Below, piece after piece: positions 31,379-39,466 of a DNA stretch of 64,000 bases (position 1 is the first letter of the stretch; every line of letters starts with the position of its first letter). Position numbers and translations under genes: made by a program. Below the pieces are notes generated by a model that did not search any database, was not told where the DNA came from, and worked only from the letters and a program-made list of their open reading frames with translations. This DNA comes from Paractinoplanes brasiliensis (lineage in GTDB: Bacteria; Actinomycetota; Actinomycetes; Mycobacteriales; Micromonosporaceae): contig NZ_SNWR01000001.1 in the NCBI RefSeq assembly GCF_004362215.1, forward strand, positions 5,066,001 to 5,130,000. Reading direction: 5' to 3'.

Positions 31379-32398
31379 TTATCCACAGGCTCCCGTCAGC
31401 AGAACTTTCAGATGGCGCCCCGAAGCCGCGTCGGCGAACCCGGCAGCGGCCTTGTCCAGCGAATGCGTCGCCGTCACCATCCGCGAAACGTCCACCTCGC
31501 CCGAACCCAGCAACCGCATCGACTCGGCAAAATCGGCCGGCAGATACGTCGCGCTGCCCTGAATCCGCAGCTGAGCGTCCTGAATCAACGGCAACGGCAC
31601 CCGTACGCCGGCAGGCGGCACCCCGACCACGACAACCGTCCCGCCCTTCATCGCCATCGCCAGCGCCTGCTCGGTCGTGGGCTGCTCGGCCACGCAGTCG
31701 AACACCACGTCGGCGCTTTCACCCAGCGCCGTCCGCACCTCGTCCGCGCACTTCGGCGACAACGCGTCGATCGCCGCGTCCGCCCCGAACTCCAGCGCCC
31801 GTTCCCGCGAAGCCGCCGAGCGTGCCGTCACCACCACCCGCCGAGCCCCGTACGCCCGCGCCACCTGCAGCGTCAGGATCCCGATCGTGCCCGCCCCGAG
31901 AATCGCCACGGCCTTTCGCCGTACGCCCTCAGCCAGCCCCACGGCGTGCACGGGAGTGCTCAGCGGCTCGATGAACGCCGCACGCTCCCACGACAAGCCG
32001 TCCGGGATGACGTGCAGCCGCCGCTGGTCGACAGTGAAGAGGTCGGCCATTCCGCCCTGATCGTGGGCGCACCCGAAGAACCGCAGCCGCTCGCAGATGT
32101 TCTGCCGCCCGGCGCGGCACTGCTTGCACTCCCAGCACGGCAGGAAAGGCTCGAGCGTGACCCGTTGACCCACGCCTACGCCGGTGACGCCCGGCCCGGC
32201 CGCCTCGACCGTGCCGCACACCTCGTGACCCGGCGCGTAGGGCAGCTCGATGAACGGGTGCAGCCCGGCCAGCGCGTGCGTGTCCGACCCGCAGATCCCG
32301 GCGACGGCCGTGCGCACCAGCACCTCACCGGGCCCGGGTTCCGGCGCCTCGGCCGACTCCACCGACACCCCGCCACCCGAAACGATCACTCGACGCAT
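31379..32398 (-). CDS. Zinc-dependent alcohol dehydrogenase (MDR family)
   Basis: A 339-residue medium-chain dehydrogenase. Catalytic zinc ligands lie in AGICGSDTHALAG (Cys about 36) and PGHEVCGTV (His about 57). The structural zinc loop is PCWECKQCRAGRQNIC with four Cys. The Rossmann motif AILGAGTIGILTLQVARAYG is near 165. It resembles sorbitol/threonine-dehydrogenase-type enzymes that oxidise polyols or secondary alcohols with NAD(P). It is transcribed toward the GMC gene with a 117-bp gap. Substrate unknown. Confidence 0.88.
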   Translation of the reverse strand: MRRVIVSGGGVSVESAEAPEPGPGEVLVRTAVAGICGSDTHALAGLHPFIELPYAPGHEVCGTVEAAGPGVTGVGVGQRVTLEPFLPCWECKQCRAGRQNICERLRFFGCAHDQGGMADLFTVDQRRLHVIPDGLSWERAAFIEPLSTPVHAVGLAEGVRRKAVAILGAGTIGILTLQVARAYGARRVVVTARSAASRERALEFGADAAIDALSPKCADEVRTALGESADVVFDCVAEQPTTEQALAMAMKGGTVVVVGVPPAGVRVPLPLIQDAQLRIQGSATYLPADFAESMRLLGSGEVDVSRMVTATHSLDKAAAGFADAASGRHLKVLLTGACG

Positions 32399-32521
32399 GC
32401 CCAGACCCTAGCCCGCGTACGCCGTCATGGGTGATGCTGCCCACATGGAGGCCTACGCCTCGGGTGTCCCGGACCTGCCCCCGCCAGGCGATCGCCGTGC
32501 CCGACGCCGGCGGGCACGGCT

Positions 32522-34135
32522 TCAGCGGCGGTAGATCGTGAACGAGTAGCCGACCTGGTCGATGGGGGTGCTCGAGTCGATCAGCTGCTTGAGGCGGTTG
32601 CGGGCCAGCGCCACCCGGGAGTCGGAGACGACGATCAGGCCGCGCACCTCGTCGATCGGGACGGTCAGGGGGTTGCGGCCCTCGATGCCGTAGTAGGCCG
32701 GCACGCCCGCGCCCTTGTAGACCAGCCAGACCGGCTGGCCGGGATACTTCGCCTTGAGGTGGGCCGACAGGCGAGGCAGGTCCTGGCCCCAGTCGACGTT
32801 CGAGTCGTGCAGGTTCTCGTGGGTGCGGGCGGTGCCGCCGAAGGCCTCGTTCGAGTAGGGCAGGTAGTAGGGGAACGTCAGCAGCGAGCTGACGGCGGCG
32901 AACCCGGCCAGCGCGGCCACCGGGGTCCACGCCCAGCGCCACCGGAGCAGCACGACCGCACCCGCCACGACGGCCAGCATCATCGGCATGAAGATGACGT
33001 AGCGGGTGCCGTAGTCGCGGTTCCCCGTCATCGCCACCAGCATCAGCACCCCGGCCGGCACGAGCAGGTAGAGCGCGGCGACCCACTTCTTGAGCAGCAG
33101 CGTCACCGTGCCGGCGAGCCAGAGCAGCAGCATGCCGATCGGGGTCTTGATGAGCAGCGCGGCCGGCAGGTAGTACCAGAGCGACCCCCGGTACGCCTCG
33201 CCGAGCAGGAACCCGTTGGTGATGCGCCGTTCCAGCCGGAACTGGATCAGCACCCCGTCCTTGTACGACGGGGGCAGCGGCAGCAGGTCGACGGCGAGCC
33301 CCTTGAGGCCGCCCGGGTTGCTGAGCCAGGGCGGGGTGGTCCAGCGCAGCCGCGGGTCGACGATCACATAGACGAGCCACACCACGGCAACGGCGATCAG
33401 TCCCACACCGATCGCCCAGGCCACGCGTTTGCCCAGCCCCATCCACCCCGTACGGGATCGAAGGGAGGACCACGCGGGAATGGCCGGCGCCGGGGCGAGC
33501 AGGGCGAGAAGCAGAGCCACCGGCACAGCGGGGAGCGTGCTCATGCGGGTGGCCAGCGCCGCGCCGAGCGCCAGCCCGGCCAGCGGCAGATAGAGCCGTG
33601 GATTGTCGCGGGCCCGCCACAGCATCCAGAACGTGACCAGCACGAAGCCCGCGGCCGGCACGTCCAGCGTGGCCAGCGAGCCGTGCGCGATCAGGTCGGG
33701 CGAGAACGCGTACAGGGAAAGGGCGATCAACCCCGCCCACCGCCCGGCCACGTCGCGGGCGAAGAACAACACGGCCAGGCCGAACAGCAGCGTGAGCACG
33801 ATGATCGGCAGCCGCGCGGCCAGCATCAGCTCGAACGGGTTGTTGCCGCTCTCATAGAGGAAGTGCCGGCCCAGGTTCGTCTGATTTCCCCGGTACGCGG
33901 GGTCGAGCGCGGCGTCGGTGAAGGCGAGCCCGGCCGCCATGAACAGCTTGGCCAGCGGCGGATGCTCCGGGTTGTAGAGCACCTGATGCTGGTCGAGGTA
34001 GAACTGCGCCGTGCCCACGTAGACCGGCTCGTCGATGGTCGGCGACTGCTGCACGGCCGCGGTGACCATCGCGAACGCCATCTGCCCCAGCAACAGCACG
34101 ACGGCGAGCGGATAGAGCAGTCGCCGCAACAGCAT
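32522..34135 (-). CDS. GT39/ArnT-like membrane glycosyltransferase
   Basis: A 537-residue integral membrane protein. After the first helix comes AAVQQSPTIDEPVYVGTAQF with the TxDE motif of the GT-C fold (catalytic Asp in the first periplasmic loop), then NPEHPPLAKL, the PExPPL motif of dolichol/polyprenyl-phosphate-dependent mannosyl- and arabinosyl-transferases. About ten to twelve hydrophobic segments follow. The C-terminal exported domain ends FTIYRR. It moves a sugar from a lipid carrier to an outside acceptor; donor and acceptor are unknown. Confidence 0.85.
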   Translation of the reverse strand: MLLRRLLYPLAVVLLLGQMAFAMVTAAVQQSPTIDEPVYVGTAQFYLDQHQVLYNPEHPPLAKLFMAAGLAFTDAALDPAYRGNQTNLGRHFLYESGNNPFELMLAARLPIIVLTLLFGLAVLFFARDVAGRWAGLIALSLYAFSPDLIAHGSLATLDVPAAGFVLVTFWMLWRARDNPRLYLPLAGLALGAALATRMSTLPAVPVALLLALLAPAPAIPAWSSLRSRTGWMGLGKRVAWAIGVGLIAVAVVWLVYVIVDPRLRWTTPPWLSNPGGLKGLAVDLLPLPPSYKDGVLIQFRLERRITNGFLLGEAYRGSLWYYLPAALLIKTPIGMLLLWLAGTVTLLLKKWVAALYLLVPAGVLMLVAMTGNRDYGTRYVIFMPMMLAVVAGAVVLLRWRWAWTPVAALAGFAAVSSLLTFPYYLPYSNEAFGGTARTHENLHDSNVDWGQDLPRLSAHLKAKYPGQPVWLVYKGAGVPAYYGIEGRNPLTVPIDEVRGLIVVSDSRVALARNRLKQLIDSSTPIDQVGYSFTIYRR

Positions 34136-34194
34136 CGCGCCACGATAGCCCGGCGATCATCCCCGGGTGCCGGGCGGCTGCCGGAGTCCCCCGA

Positions 34195-34863
34195 TCAGAT
34201 GCTGATCGTGCGCACCGCCGCGAAGCCACGCTCGAGGTCGCCGGTGACCGTGGCCATGGCGAGTTCGCCGCCGTCGTCCGCGACCGGGCTGGCCAGGGCC
34301 AGGTGAGCCGCGTTCTCCGCGTACGGGGTGGTGGTGTAGACCTTGACGCAGGCGTCCGCGGGCAGGCCGACCTGGCCGGCGCGCTCCGGGGCCGCGGCCA
34401 CCGCCGGGCTGATCTCGTAGCTCAGGTGCGGCCAGCGGCCCTCGCTCGTCCCCGGGAAGATCGTCGAGAACATGACCCAGCCCTGCTCGTCGCTGACCTG
34501 CAGGCCGCGGAGGTAGTTCTGGTCGTCCAGGCCGGGGGAGTGCAGCGAGTAGGCGCCGTCCCGGTCGGCGTGCCACAGATAGAGGGCGTGCCCGGCCAGT
34601 GGCCGGCCCGAGTTCGCGCTGACCAGCCGCAGCCGCACCGTCAGCGGAACGCCGCGGGCGACGCCGGACGCCGTGCCGAAACTACGCCGGATGTCGTCGC
34701 GCACGATGCCCGAGCGGGTCAGCGCATCCGAGTCCGCGCCCGCCAGGGTCGCCACGGTGACCCCGTTGACCAGCCCCATCATGCGGCGGCGGCGCAGCAC
34801 CGGGAAGTCCACGGCCAACCCCGCCCCGTGGTGCTGCCGTTCTTCCTTCACCTGCGTGGTCAT
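34195..34863 (-). CDS. Intradiol-dioxygenase-like protein with altered iron site
   Basis: A 222-residue protein of the intradiol dioxygenase fold (COG3485-like). LAGHALYLWHADRDGAYSLH and NYLRGLQVSDEQGWVMFSTIFPG align with the family. The iron ligands appear degraded: the usual FPGxYxGRWPHIHF segment reads FPGTSEGRWPHLSYEI, losing the second Tyr and changing HxH to HxS. Only the first Tyr (YSLH) and one His remain. Ring cleavage is therefore doubtful. There is no obvious signal peptide. It is divergent from the TRAP transporter. Confidence 0.7.
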   Translation of the reverse strand: MTTQVKEERQHHGAGLAVDFPVLRRRRMMGLVNGVTVATLAGADSDALTRSGIVRDDIRRSFGTASGVARGVPLTVRLRLVSANSGRPLAGHALYLWHADRDGAYSLHSPGLDDQNYLRGLQVSDEQGWVMFSTIFPGTSEGRWPHLSYEISPAVAAAPERAGQVGLPADACVKVYTTTPYAENAAHLALASPVADDGGELAMATVTGDLERGFAAVRTISI

Positions 34864-35198
34864 CTCGGCCCCCTCCGTCGACGATCACGTCCATTAGGCC
34901 GCCCGCAGGTTGCCGTTGTCGTTCGCCCACGGTTGCGGGACGGTTGCAGGGCTGTCCCGAGCTCGGCCTGTGGACATCTCGTTCCAGCTTCTCGGCCCTG
35001 TGGACAACGAGCACCCGCCGGCTTGACAACCGCGTAAGGTCCCCACCCGACGCCCCCCTGGGTGGGTGGTTGGCGGTGGGGGGCAGAACTACTACGCGCG
35101 CGACAACACACCCGTGCGATTTCGTAACGCGAGCAGCAATTGAGGCGTTATGAGACGTGCGGTTACCAAGTGCCTCCCCAGCCGGTACTGTCCGTTCC
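34864..35198. other. Divergent intergenic region
   Basis: 335 bp between the dioxygenase-like gene and the TRAP permease, with no gene. It contains two related sequences, CGGCCTGTGGACATCTCG (about 34965) and CGGCCCTGTGGACAACGAG (about 34993). A TTGACA at 35023-35028 has no matching -10. TACTGT at 35187-35192 lies 7 nt before the permease ATG and may be the -10 of a leaderless transcript. Confidence 0.45.
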
Positions 35199-37295
35199 AT
35201 GGGCGAAGATCGATCTTCCGTGGTCCGGGAGCGGTCTGAGACGTCCACGCTGGACGCCCTGCACTACGACGACGAGGAACTGCCCGCCCGTGACCTCAGG
35301 GGCCCGATCGGCCGGGGTGTCGCGGTCGTCGCCTTCGCGGTCGCCGTCCTCGTGCTGTGGCAGGTGTTCCGCCCGCTGTCCCGCGGCAGCCAGTACTACC
35401 TGATCATCTTTCTGGCCGGCACGCTCCCGCTGGTCTTCCTGGCGTACCGGTCGCGCCTGTCCCGCAAGAAGAGCGACACCCCCACGATCGCCGACTGGGT
35501 GCTGGCGGCCGGGGCCCTGGTCGTCTGCCTCTACCCGATCAGCCCGTTCGGCGGCGGCTACGACGGGTTCCTCAACCGGCAGGGCCTGCTCGAGCCGGTC
35601 GACGTCGCGTTCGGTGCTGTCCTGCTGATCCTGGTCGTCGAGGCGTGCCGGCGTACGACCGGGTGGGCGCTGCCCGTCGTTTGTCTCGCTTTCCTCGCGT
35701 ACGGCTATTACGGCGGTCTCTTCCCCCAGAACTGGTCGATCGCCCACGCCGGGCTCGACTTCTCGCAGATCGTGGACGCGCTCTACAACTCGGGCAGCGG
35801 GTTCTACGGCACCCCGCTCGACGTGGCCGCCACGTACATCGTGCTGTTCACCATCTACGGCGCCGTTCTCGACCTGTCGGGGGCCAGCCGGTTCTTCGTC
35901 GACCTGTCGGTGGCCGCCTTCCGCAAGTCACGCAGCGCCGCCGGCCGTACGGCGGTGGCCGCGGGCTTCCTCCTCGGCACCGTTTCCGGCTCGGGCACGG
36001 CCACCGCGGTCAGTGTCGGCGCGGTCACCTGGCCCATGCTGCGCCGCGCGGGTTATCCGGCCGAACAGGCGGGCGGCATGCTGGCCGCGGCCGGTGTCGG
36101 CGCGATCCTCTCGCCACCGACCCTGGGCGCGGCCGCGTTCATCGTCGCCGAGTACCTCGACGTCTCGTACCTGACCGTGCTCGGCTGGGCGATGATCCCG
36201 ACCGTCCTCTACTACCTGGGCATCCTGCTCGCGGTCGAGATCGACGTACGCCGGTTCCGTGTCCGCTCGCTGGAGACACCCCAGGTCAGCACGTTGCGGC
36301 TGCTGGGCCGGTTCGGATACCACTTCTCGTCGCTGGTGCTGATCGTGGTGCTGCTGGCGCTGGGGCAGAACGCGACCCGCGCGGTCGTCTACGCCACGCT
36401 CGCGGCCTTCGTCCTGTCCTTCCTCGACCGTCGTTCCTGGCTGACCCCGCAACGGTTGTTCATCGCCCTGAGCGCGGGCGTCCGCGGTGTGCTGCCGGTC
36501 GTCGCGGTCTGCGCCGCCGCCGGGATCATCACCGCCGTCACCACGAAGACCGGGCTCGGCGCGCAGCTGGCCTCCTTGCTCGTACGGGGTGCGCAGGCAG
36601 TCACCGACAATCCCACGGTCGTGCTGGGCCTGACCGTCGTGCTGGCCGCGATCGCCCTGTCCGTCCTGGGCCTGGCGGTGCCGGTGACGGCGAGCTTCAT
36701 CATCGGCTGGGTCATCATCGGCCCGGCGCTGCTCGCCCTCGGGGTGCCGGCCCCCGCCGCGGCCATGTTCGTCTTCTATTACTCCGTGCTCTCCGAGGTC
36801 ACCCCGCCCACGGCCCTGGCCGCCGTGGGAGCGAGCGCCATCACGGGCGGCCGCGCGATCCCGACGATGTGGCAGGCCCTCAAGTACGCCCTCCCCGCTT
36901 TCCTCGCGCCGATCGCGTTCGTCCTCACGCCGGCCGGCTCCTACCTGCTGGCTCGTGGCCCGTTCCTCGACATCCTCTGGGCGTCGGCGGCCGCGATGCT
37001 GGGCGTGGCGGGCCTGGCCGTCGCCACGGGCGGCTGGGTTCTCGGCGTGGGCCGCGCCGGCGCCGGCTCCCGGGTCTTGGCTGCCTTGGCCGGCCTGCTC
37101 CTGCTCTACCTCGAGCCGTTGACGATCGCCCTCGGCATCCTCCTGCTGGCCGCCTCCGCGACATGGGCCGCGGTGGACAGACGCCACGCCGTCAAAAGCG
37201 TTGACGACGACAGCGCAATGGACGGCCGTACGGGTGGAAGCGGCGCTGACGAAAGCCGCGCTCAGCAGGTCACACACATCGACGAACGGGGTTGA
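35199..37295 (+). CDS. TRAP transporter fused permease (TAXI type)
   Basis: A 698-residue membrane protein in which the small 4-helix (DctQ-like) and large 12-helix (DctM-like) TRAP subunits are fused, as in TAXI systems. YLIIFLAGTLPLVFLAYRSR starts the first helices. RTAVAAGFLLGTVSGSGTAT and GGMLAAAGVGAILSPPTLGA are the hallmark DctM repeats, echoed by YYSVLSEVTPPTALAAVGAS. It imports an organic acid using a sodium or proton gradient with the lipoprotein at 37297. The ATG at 35199 has no ribosome site but a TANNNT box 7 nt upstream, so the mRNA may be leaderless. A 42-nt longer reading is possible. Confidence 0.88.
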   Translation: MGEDRSSVVRERSETSTLDALHYDDEELPARDLRGPIGRGVAVVAFAVAVLVLWQVFRPLSRGSQYYLIIFLAGTLPLVFLAYRSRLSRKKSDTPTIADWVLAAGALVVCLYPISPFGGGYDGFLNRQGLLEPVDVAFGAVLLILVVEACRRTTGWALPVVCLAFLAYGYYGGLFPQNWSIAHAGLDFSQIVDALYNSGSGFYGTPLDVAATYIVLFTIYGAVLDLSGASRFFVDLSVAAFRKSRSAAGRTAVAAGFLLGTVSGSGTATAVSVGAVTWPMLRRAGYPAEQAGGMLAAAGVGAILSPPTLGAAAFIVAEYLDVSYLTVLGWAMIPTVLYYLGILLAVEIDVRRFRVRSLETPQVSTLRLLGRFGYHFSSLVLIVVLLALGQNATRAVVYATLAAFVLSFLDRRSWLTPQRLFIALSAGVRGVLPVVAVCAAAGIITAVTTKTGLGAQLASLLVRGAQAVTDNPTVVLGLTVVLAAIALSVLGLAVPVTASFIIGWVIIGPALLALGVPAPAAAMFVFYYSVLSEVTPPTALAAVGASAITGGRAIPTMWQALKYALPAFLAPIAFVLTPAGSYLLARGPFLDILWASAAAMLGVAGLAVATGGWVLGVGRAGAGSRVLAALAGLLLLYLEPLTIALGILLLAASATWAAVDRRHAVKSVDDDSAMDGRTGGSGADESRAQQVTHIDERG

Positions 37296-37296
37296 T

Positions 37297-38301
37297 ATGA
37301 GACGAATGGCAGCAGCGGCCGGGTTCGCGCTCGTGCTCACCGGCGCGCTCACGGCCTGCGGCGGACGGCAGGACACCGCCTCGACCGACGCCGGTGGGGA
37401 GGTGACCTGCGACGTCGCGAACGAGACCCGGATCGGCATCGCCACCGGCAACGCGACCGGTGTCTACTTCGCTCTCGGCAACGCGTACGCCGAGCAGATC
37501 GGCGCCGCCGGCGGCAAGGTCAAGGCCACCGCGTCCGAGACCGGCGCCTCGGTGCAGAACATCCAGCAGCTCGTGGCCGGCACGTACGGTGTCGCGTTCT
37601 CGCTGGCCGACACCGCCGCCGACGCGGTCAACGGCTCCGGCAGCTTCGACAGCAAGCAGCCGATCGCCGCGCTGGCCCGCATCCACACCAACTACACGCA
37701 GGTGATCGTGCGTAAGGCGGCCGGCATCAAGGACGTGGCCGGCATGAGGGGCAAGCGGGTCTCCACCGGCTCGCCCAAGTCGGGCACCGAGGTCATCGCG
37801 AATCGCCTGCTCACCGCGGCCGGGCTCGACCCCGCCGAGGATGTCAGCGCCCAGAAGCTCGACCTCACCAAGACCGTCGACGGCATGAAGGACGGCTCGA
37901 TCGACGCGCTGTTCTGGTCGGGCGGGCTGCCCACTCCCGGCATCACCGACCTGCTCACCACGTCGGGCGGCCAGGTCGAGTTCCTCGACATCACGCCGCT
38001 GCTGCCCGAGATGCAAAAGATCAACGAGGTGTACGAGGAGGGTTCCATCCCGGCCGCGACGTACAAGCTGGCCGCCGACACCAAGACGATCGTCGTCCCG
38101 AACGTGCTGCTCGTGAAGAACGACCTGGACGCCAACGTCGCCTGCACGCTGACCAGGACGCTGTTCGACCGCAAGCCCCAGCTCGAGCAGGCCAACGCGG
38201 CCGCCAAGGAGATCAGCCTCGACCAGGCCCGCAAGACCGAGCCGGTGCCGCTGCACCGCGGCGCCACGAAGGCTCTCGACGACCTGGGCGCCCCGAAATA
38301 G
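37297..38301 (+). CDS. TAXI-family TRAP solute-binding lipoprotein
   Basis: A 334-residue exported lipoprotein. The signal peptide ends in the lipobox LTAC (Cys about 21). TRIGIATGNATGVYFALGNA is the TAXI-family ligand-binding start (GxxxGvYyplG), with SETGASVQNIQQLVAGTYGV and AALARIHTNYTQVIVRKAAG. It captures the substrate and hands it to the fused permease whose stop lies 1 nt before this ATG. The ligand is probably glutamate or a related organic acid by family, unproven here. Confidence 0.9.
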   Translation: MRRMAAAAGFALVLTGALTACGGRQDTASTDAGGEVTCDVANETRIGIATGNATGVYFALGNAYAEQIGAAGGKVKATASETGASVQNIQQLVAGTYGVAFSLADTAADAVNGSGSFDSKQPIAALARIHTNYTQVIVRKAAGIKDVAGMRGKRVSTGSPKSGTEVIANRLLTAAGLDPAEDVSAQKLDLTKTVDGMKDGSIDALFWSGGLPTPGITDLLTTSGGQVEFLDITPLLPEMQKINEVYEEGSIPAATYKLAADTKTIVVPNVLLVKNDLDANVACTLTRTLFDRKPQLEQANAAAKEISLDQARKTEPVPLHRGATKALDDLGAPK

Positions 38302-38365
38302 CGGTTGCGGGACCCGCGGGGGAGGGCCATCATGTGCGCATGATGACCTTCTCCCGGAAGGGCGC

Positions 38366-39172
38366 GTGCGCCCTCGCGCTTTGATCGCGACCGCGCGGCG
38401 ACAGGCCGCGCTCTGGTCCCAGGCGACTGAGATTCGCCAGGAATGGTTCGACGTCGGCACCTCCACGAAGCCGGTCGACCACCACATCACCGAAGAGGCG
38501 ATCGCCTCGATCTACGCCCGGCACGGCCGGCGGCGTCCCGAGTTCGTCCGGGTCACGTCCCCTCGCGCCGCGCTTGCCTACCTCGACGGGCTGCCGGCCC
38601 ACGAGGATCTGCTCACCGATTCCCGTCCCCGGCCGGTCGCCAGTGACATCGCGGCCGGGCTGTCCCGCCTGCGGTCCTCGTTGGAGGCCGACTTCACCGA
38701 GCCGCCGGCCGAGCGGCCCCGGCCCAAGCGCAAGAACGGCGAGCGCTGGCCCCGGATGACCCCCGAGCAGGCCCTCGACGCGGGGCTGCCGTTCCATGAG
38801 GTGCTGGTTCAGGGCGTACGGGAGGAGCTTCTCCGTCGTCTGTCCGGGATCTATCTGCCGATCCGGGCGGCGCTGGGCCCGGTGCCGGTCGGCTGGTACG
38901 GCCATCAGGACGCGTACTGGGTCGCGTTCGTGGACGTGTTGCGGAGGACCGGCCTGGCCCCCGTACGCGAGGAGCGGGAGTTCGAGGTGTGGGCCACGCT
39001 GACCCGGTCGGGCGGCTGGTGGTGGCCCGGCGACCATCGGTGCGTGCTGGTCGAGCGCCCGGTGACGCTGCGCACCGACCCGCTGTTCGTCGAGTACGGC
39101 GACGGGTGGTCGGTGGGACAGGCGGCTCAAAATGAATTGCGGGCTCACCGGGCCGGTCCTACGGTTTGGTGA
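38366..39172 (+). CDS. DUF6745-like protein of unknown function
   Basis: A 268-residue soluble protein, GTG start with GGAAGG 4 nt upstream. ITEEAIASIYARHGRRRPEF with VRVTSPRAA opens the domain, and AYWVAFVDVLRRTGL, then LTRSGGWWWPGDHRCVLVER close to the end (about 210-230), match my memory of DUF6745 proteins (Y-x-AFYD and S-GWWWP-C-ERP blocks). No catalytic motif is recognised. It lies 64 nt after the TAXI lipoprotein gene. It is followed closely by a 19-codon ORF and a tRNA on the same strand, a layout suggesting a functional unit. The family name is from memory and needs a profile search. Confidence 0.65.
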   Translation: MRPRALIATARRQAALWSQATEIRQEWFDVGTSTKPVDHHITEEAIASIYARHGRRRPEFVRVTSPRAALAYLDGLPAHEDLLTDSRPRPVASDIAAGLSRLRSSLEADFTEPPAERPRPKRKNGERWPRMTPEQALDAGLPFHEVLVQGVREELLRRLSGIYLPIRAALGPVPVGWYGHQDAYWVAFVDVLRRTGLAPVREEREFEVWATLTRSGGWWWPGDHRCVLVERPVTLRTDPLFVEYGDGWSVGQAAQNELRAHRAGPTVW

Positions 39173-39206
39173 GTCCGCCGGAGCTCCCACACGAAAGGGG
39201 AATGAG

Positions 39207-39266
39207 ATGAAACGGCTCTACTCCCTTGGTGTGAGCCCCGTGATGTGGCGCCCCACCTGCATCTAG
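39207..39266 (+). CDS. 19-residue peptide between DUF6745 gene and tRNA
   Basis: ATG to TAG, encoding MKRLYSLGVSPVMWRPTCI. A strong ribosome site (AAAGGGG, 39194-39200) lies 6 nt before the ATG. The start is 34 nt after the DUF6745-like stop and the end only 10 nt before the tRNA at 39277. Codons 13 and 14 are ATG TGG, read by tRNAs with anticodons CAT and CCA, the anticodons of the two tRNAs that follow. The peptide has one Cys and no hydrophobic signal. It could be a leader peptide, an antimicrobial or signalling peptide precursor, or a substrate of the neighbouring protein. No known family is recognised. Confidence 0.55.
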   Translation: MKRLYSLGVSPVMWRPTCI

Positions 39267-39276
39267 AGCAGGTCTG

Positions 39277-39349
39277 ATGGGCGTAGCTCAACGGGAAGAG
39301 CTCCGGTTTCCAAAGCCGTGAGATGCGGGTTCGAATCCTGCCGCCCGTG
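39277..39349 (+). tRNA. tRNA-Trp(CCA), unusual copy
   Basis: A 73-nt cloverleaf. Acceptor ATGGGCG pairs with CGCCCGT (one T-G pair), discriminator G. The D-arm is GCTC-AACGGGAA-GAGC. Anticodon loop TTCCAAA has CCA at 39310-39312. The T-arm is GCGGG-TTCGAAT-CCTGC. The first anticodon-stem pair (C39303 with T39319) is mismatched and the next position pairs loosely. No 3' CCA is encoded. It resembles actinobacterial tRNA-Trp in the GGGCGTAGCTCAA and TCCAAA blocks but differs enough to suggest an extra, specialised copy. Confidence 0.8.
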
Positions 39350-39361
39350 CTTTCATCCGGC

Positions 39362-39462
39362 AGTTCACAAAAGGGCGCGGCGGCTCGCGCGGGCCGGCTT
39401 CGGCTGGCCGGAGGGGACTACTTGCGCTACCCCGCCAACGCGCGGCCGCCGCCCTGATCGTC
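39362..39462 (+). ncRNA. Structured spacer between the two tRNAs
   Basis: About 100 nt with strong self-complementarity. GGCCGGC-TTC-GGCTGGCC (about 39402-39419) forms a hairpin with a UUCG-like loop. The flanks AGGGCGCGGCGGC (about 39373) and GCGGCCGCCGCCCT (about 39442-39455) can pair to enclose it. It may be a processed spacer, an independent small RNA or part of a tRNA-like scaffold. There is no coding potential with a ribosome site. Confidence 0.35.
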
Positions 39463-39466
39463 ACCA

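Noticed and set aside
35023..35028. TTGACA as -35 of the TRAP operon
   Set aside because: No -10 element at a suitable distance and it lies about 170 nt before the gene.
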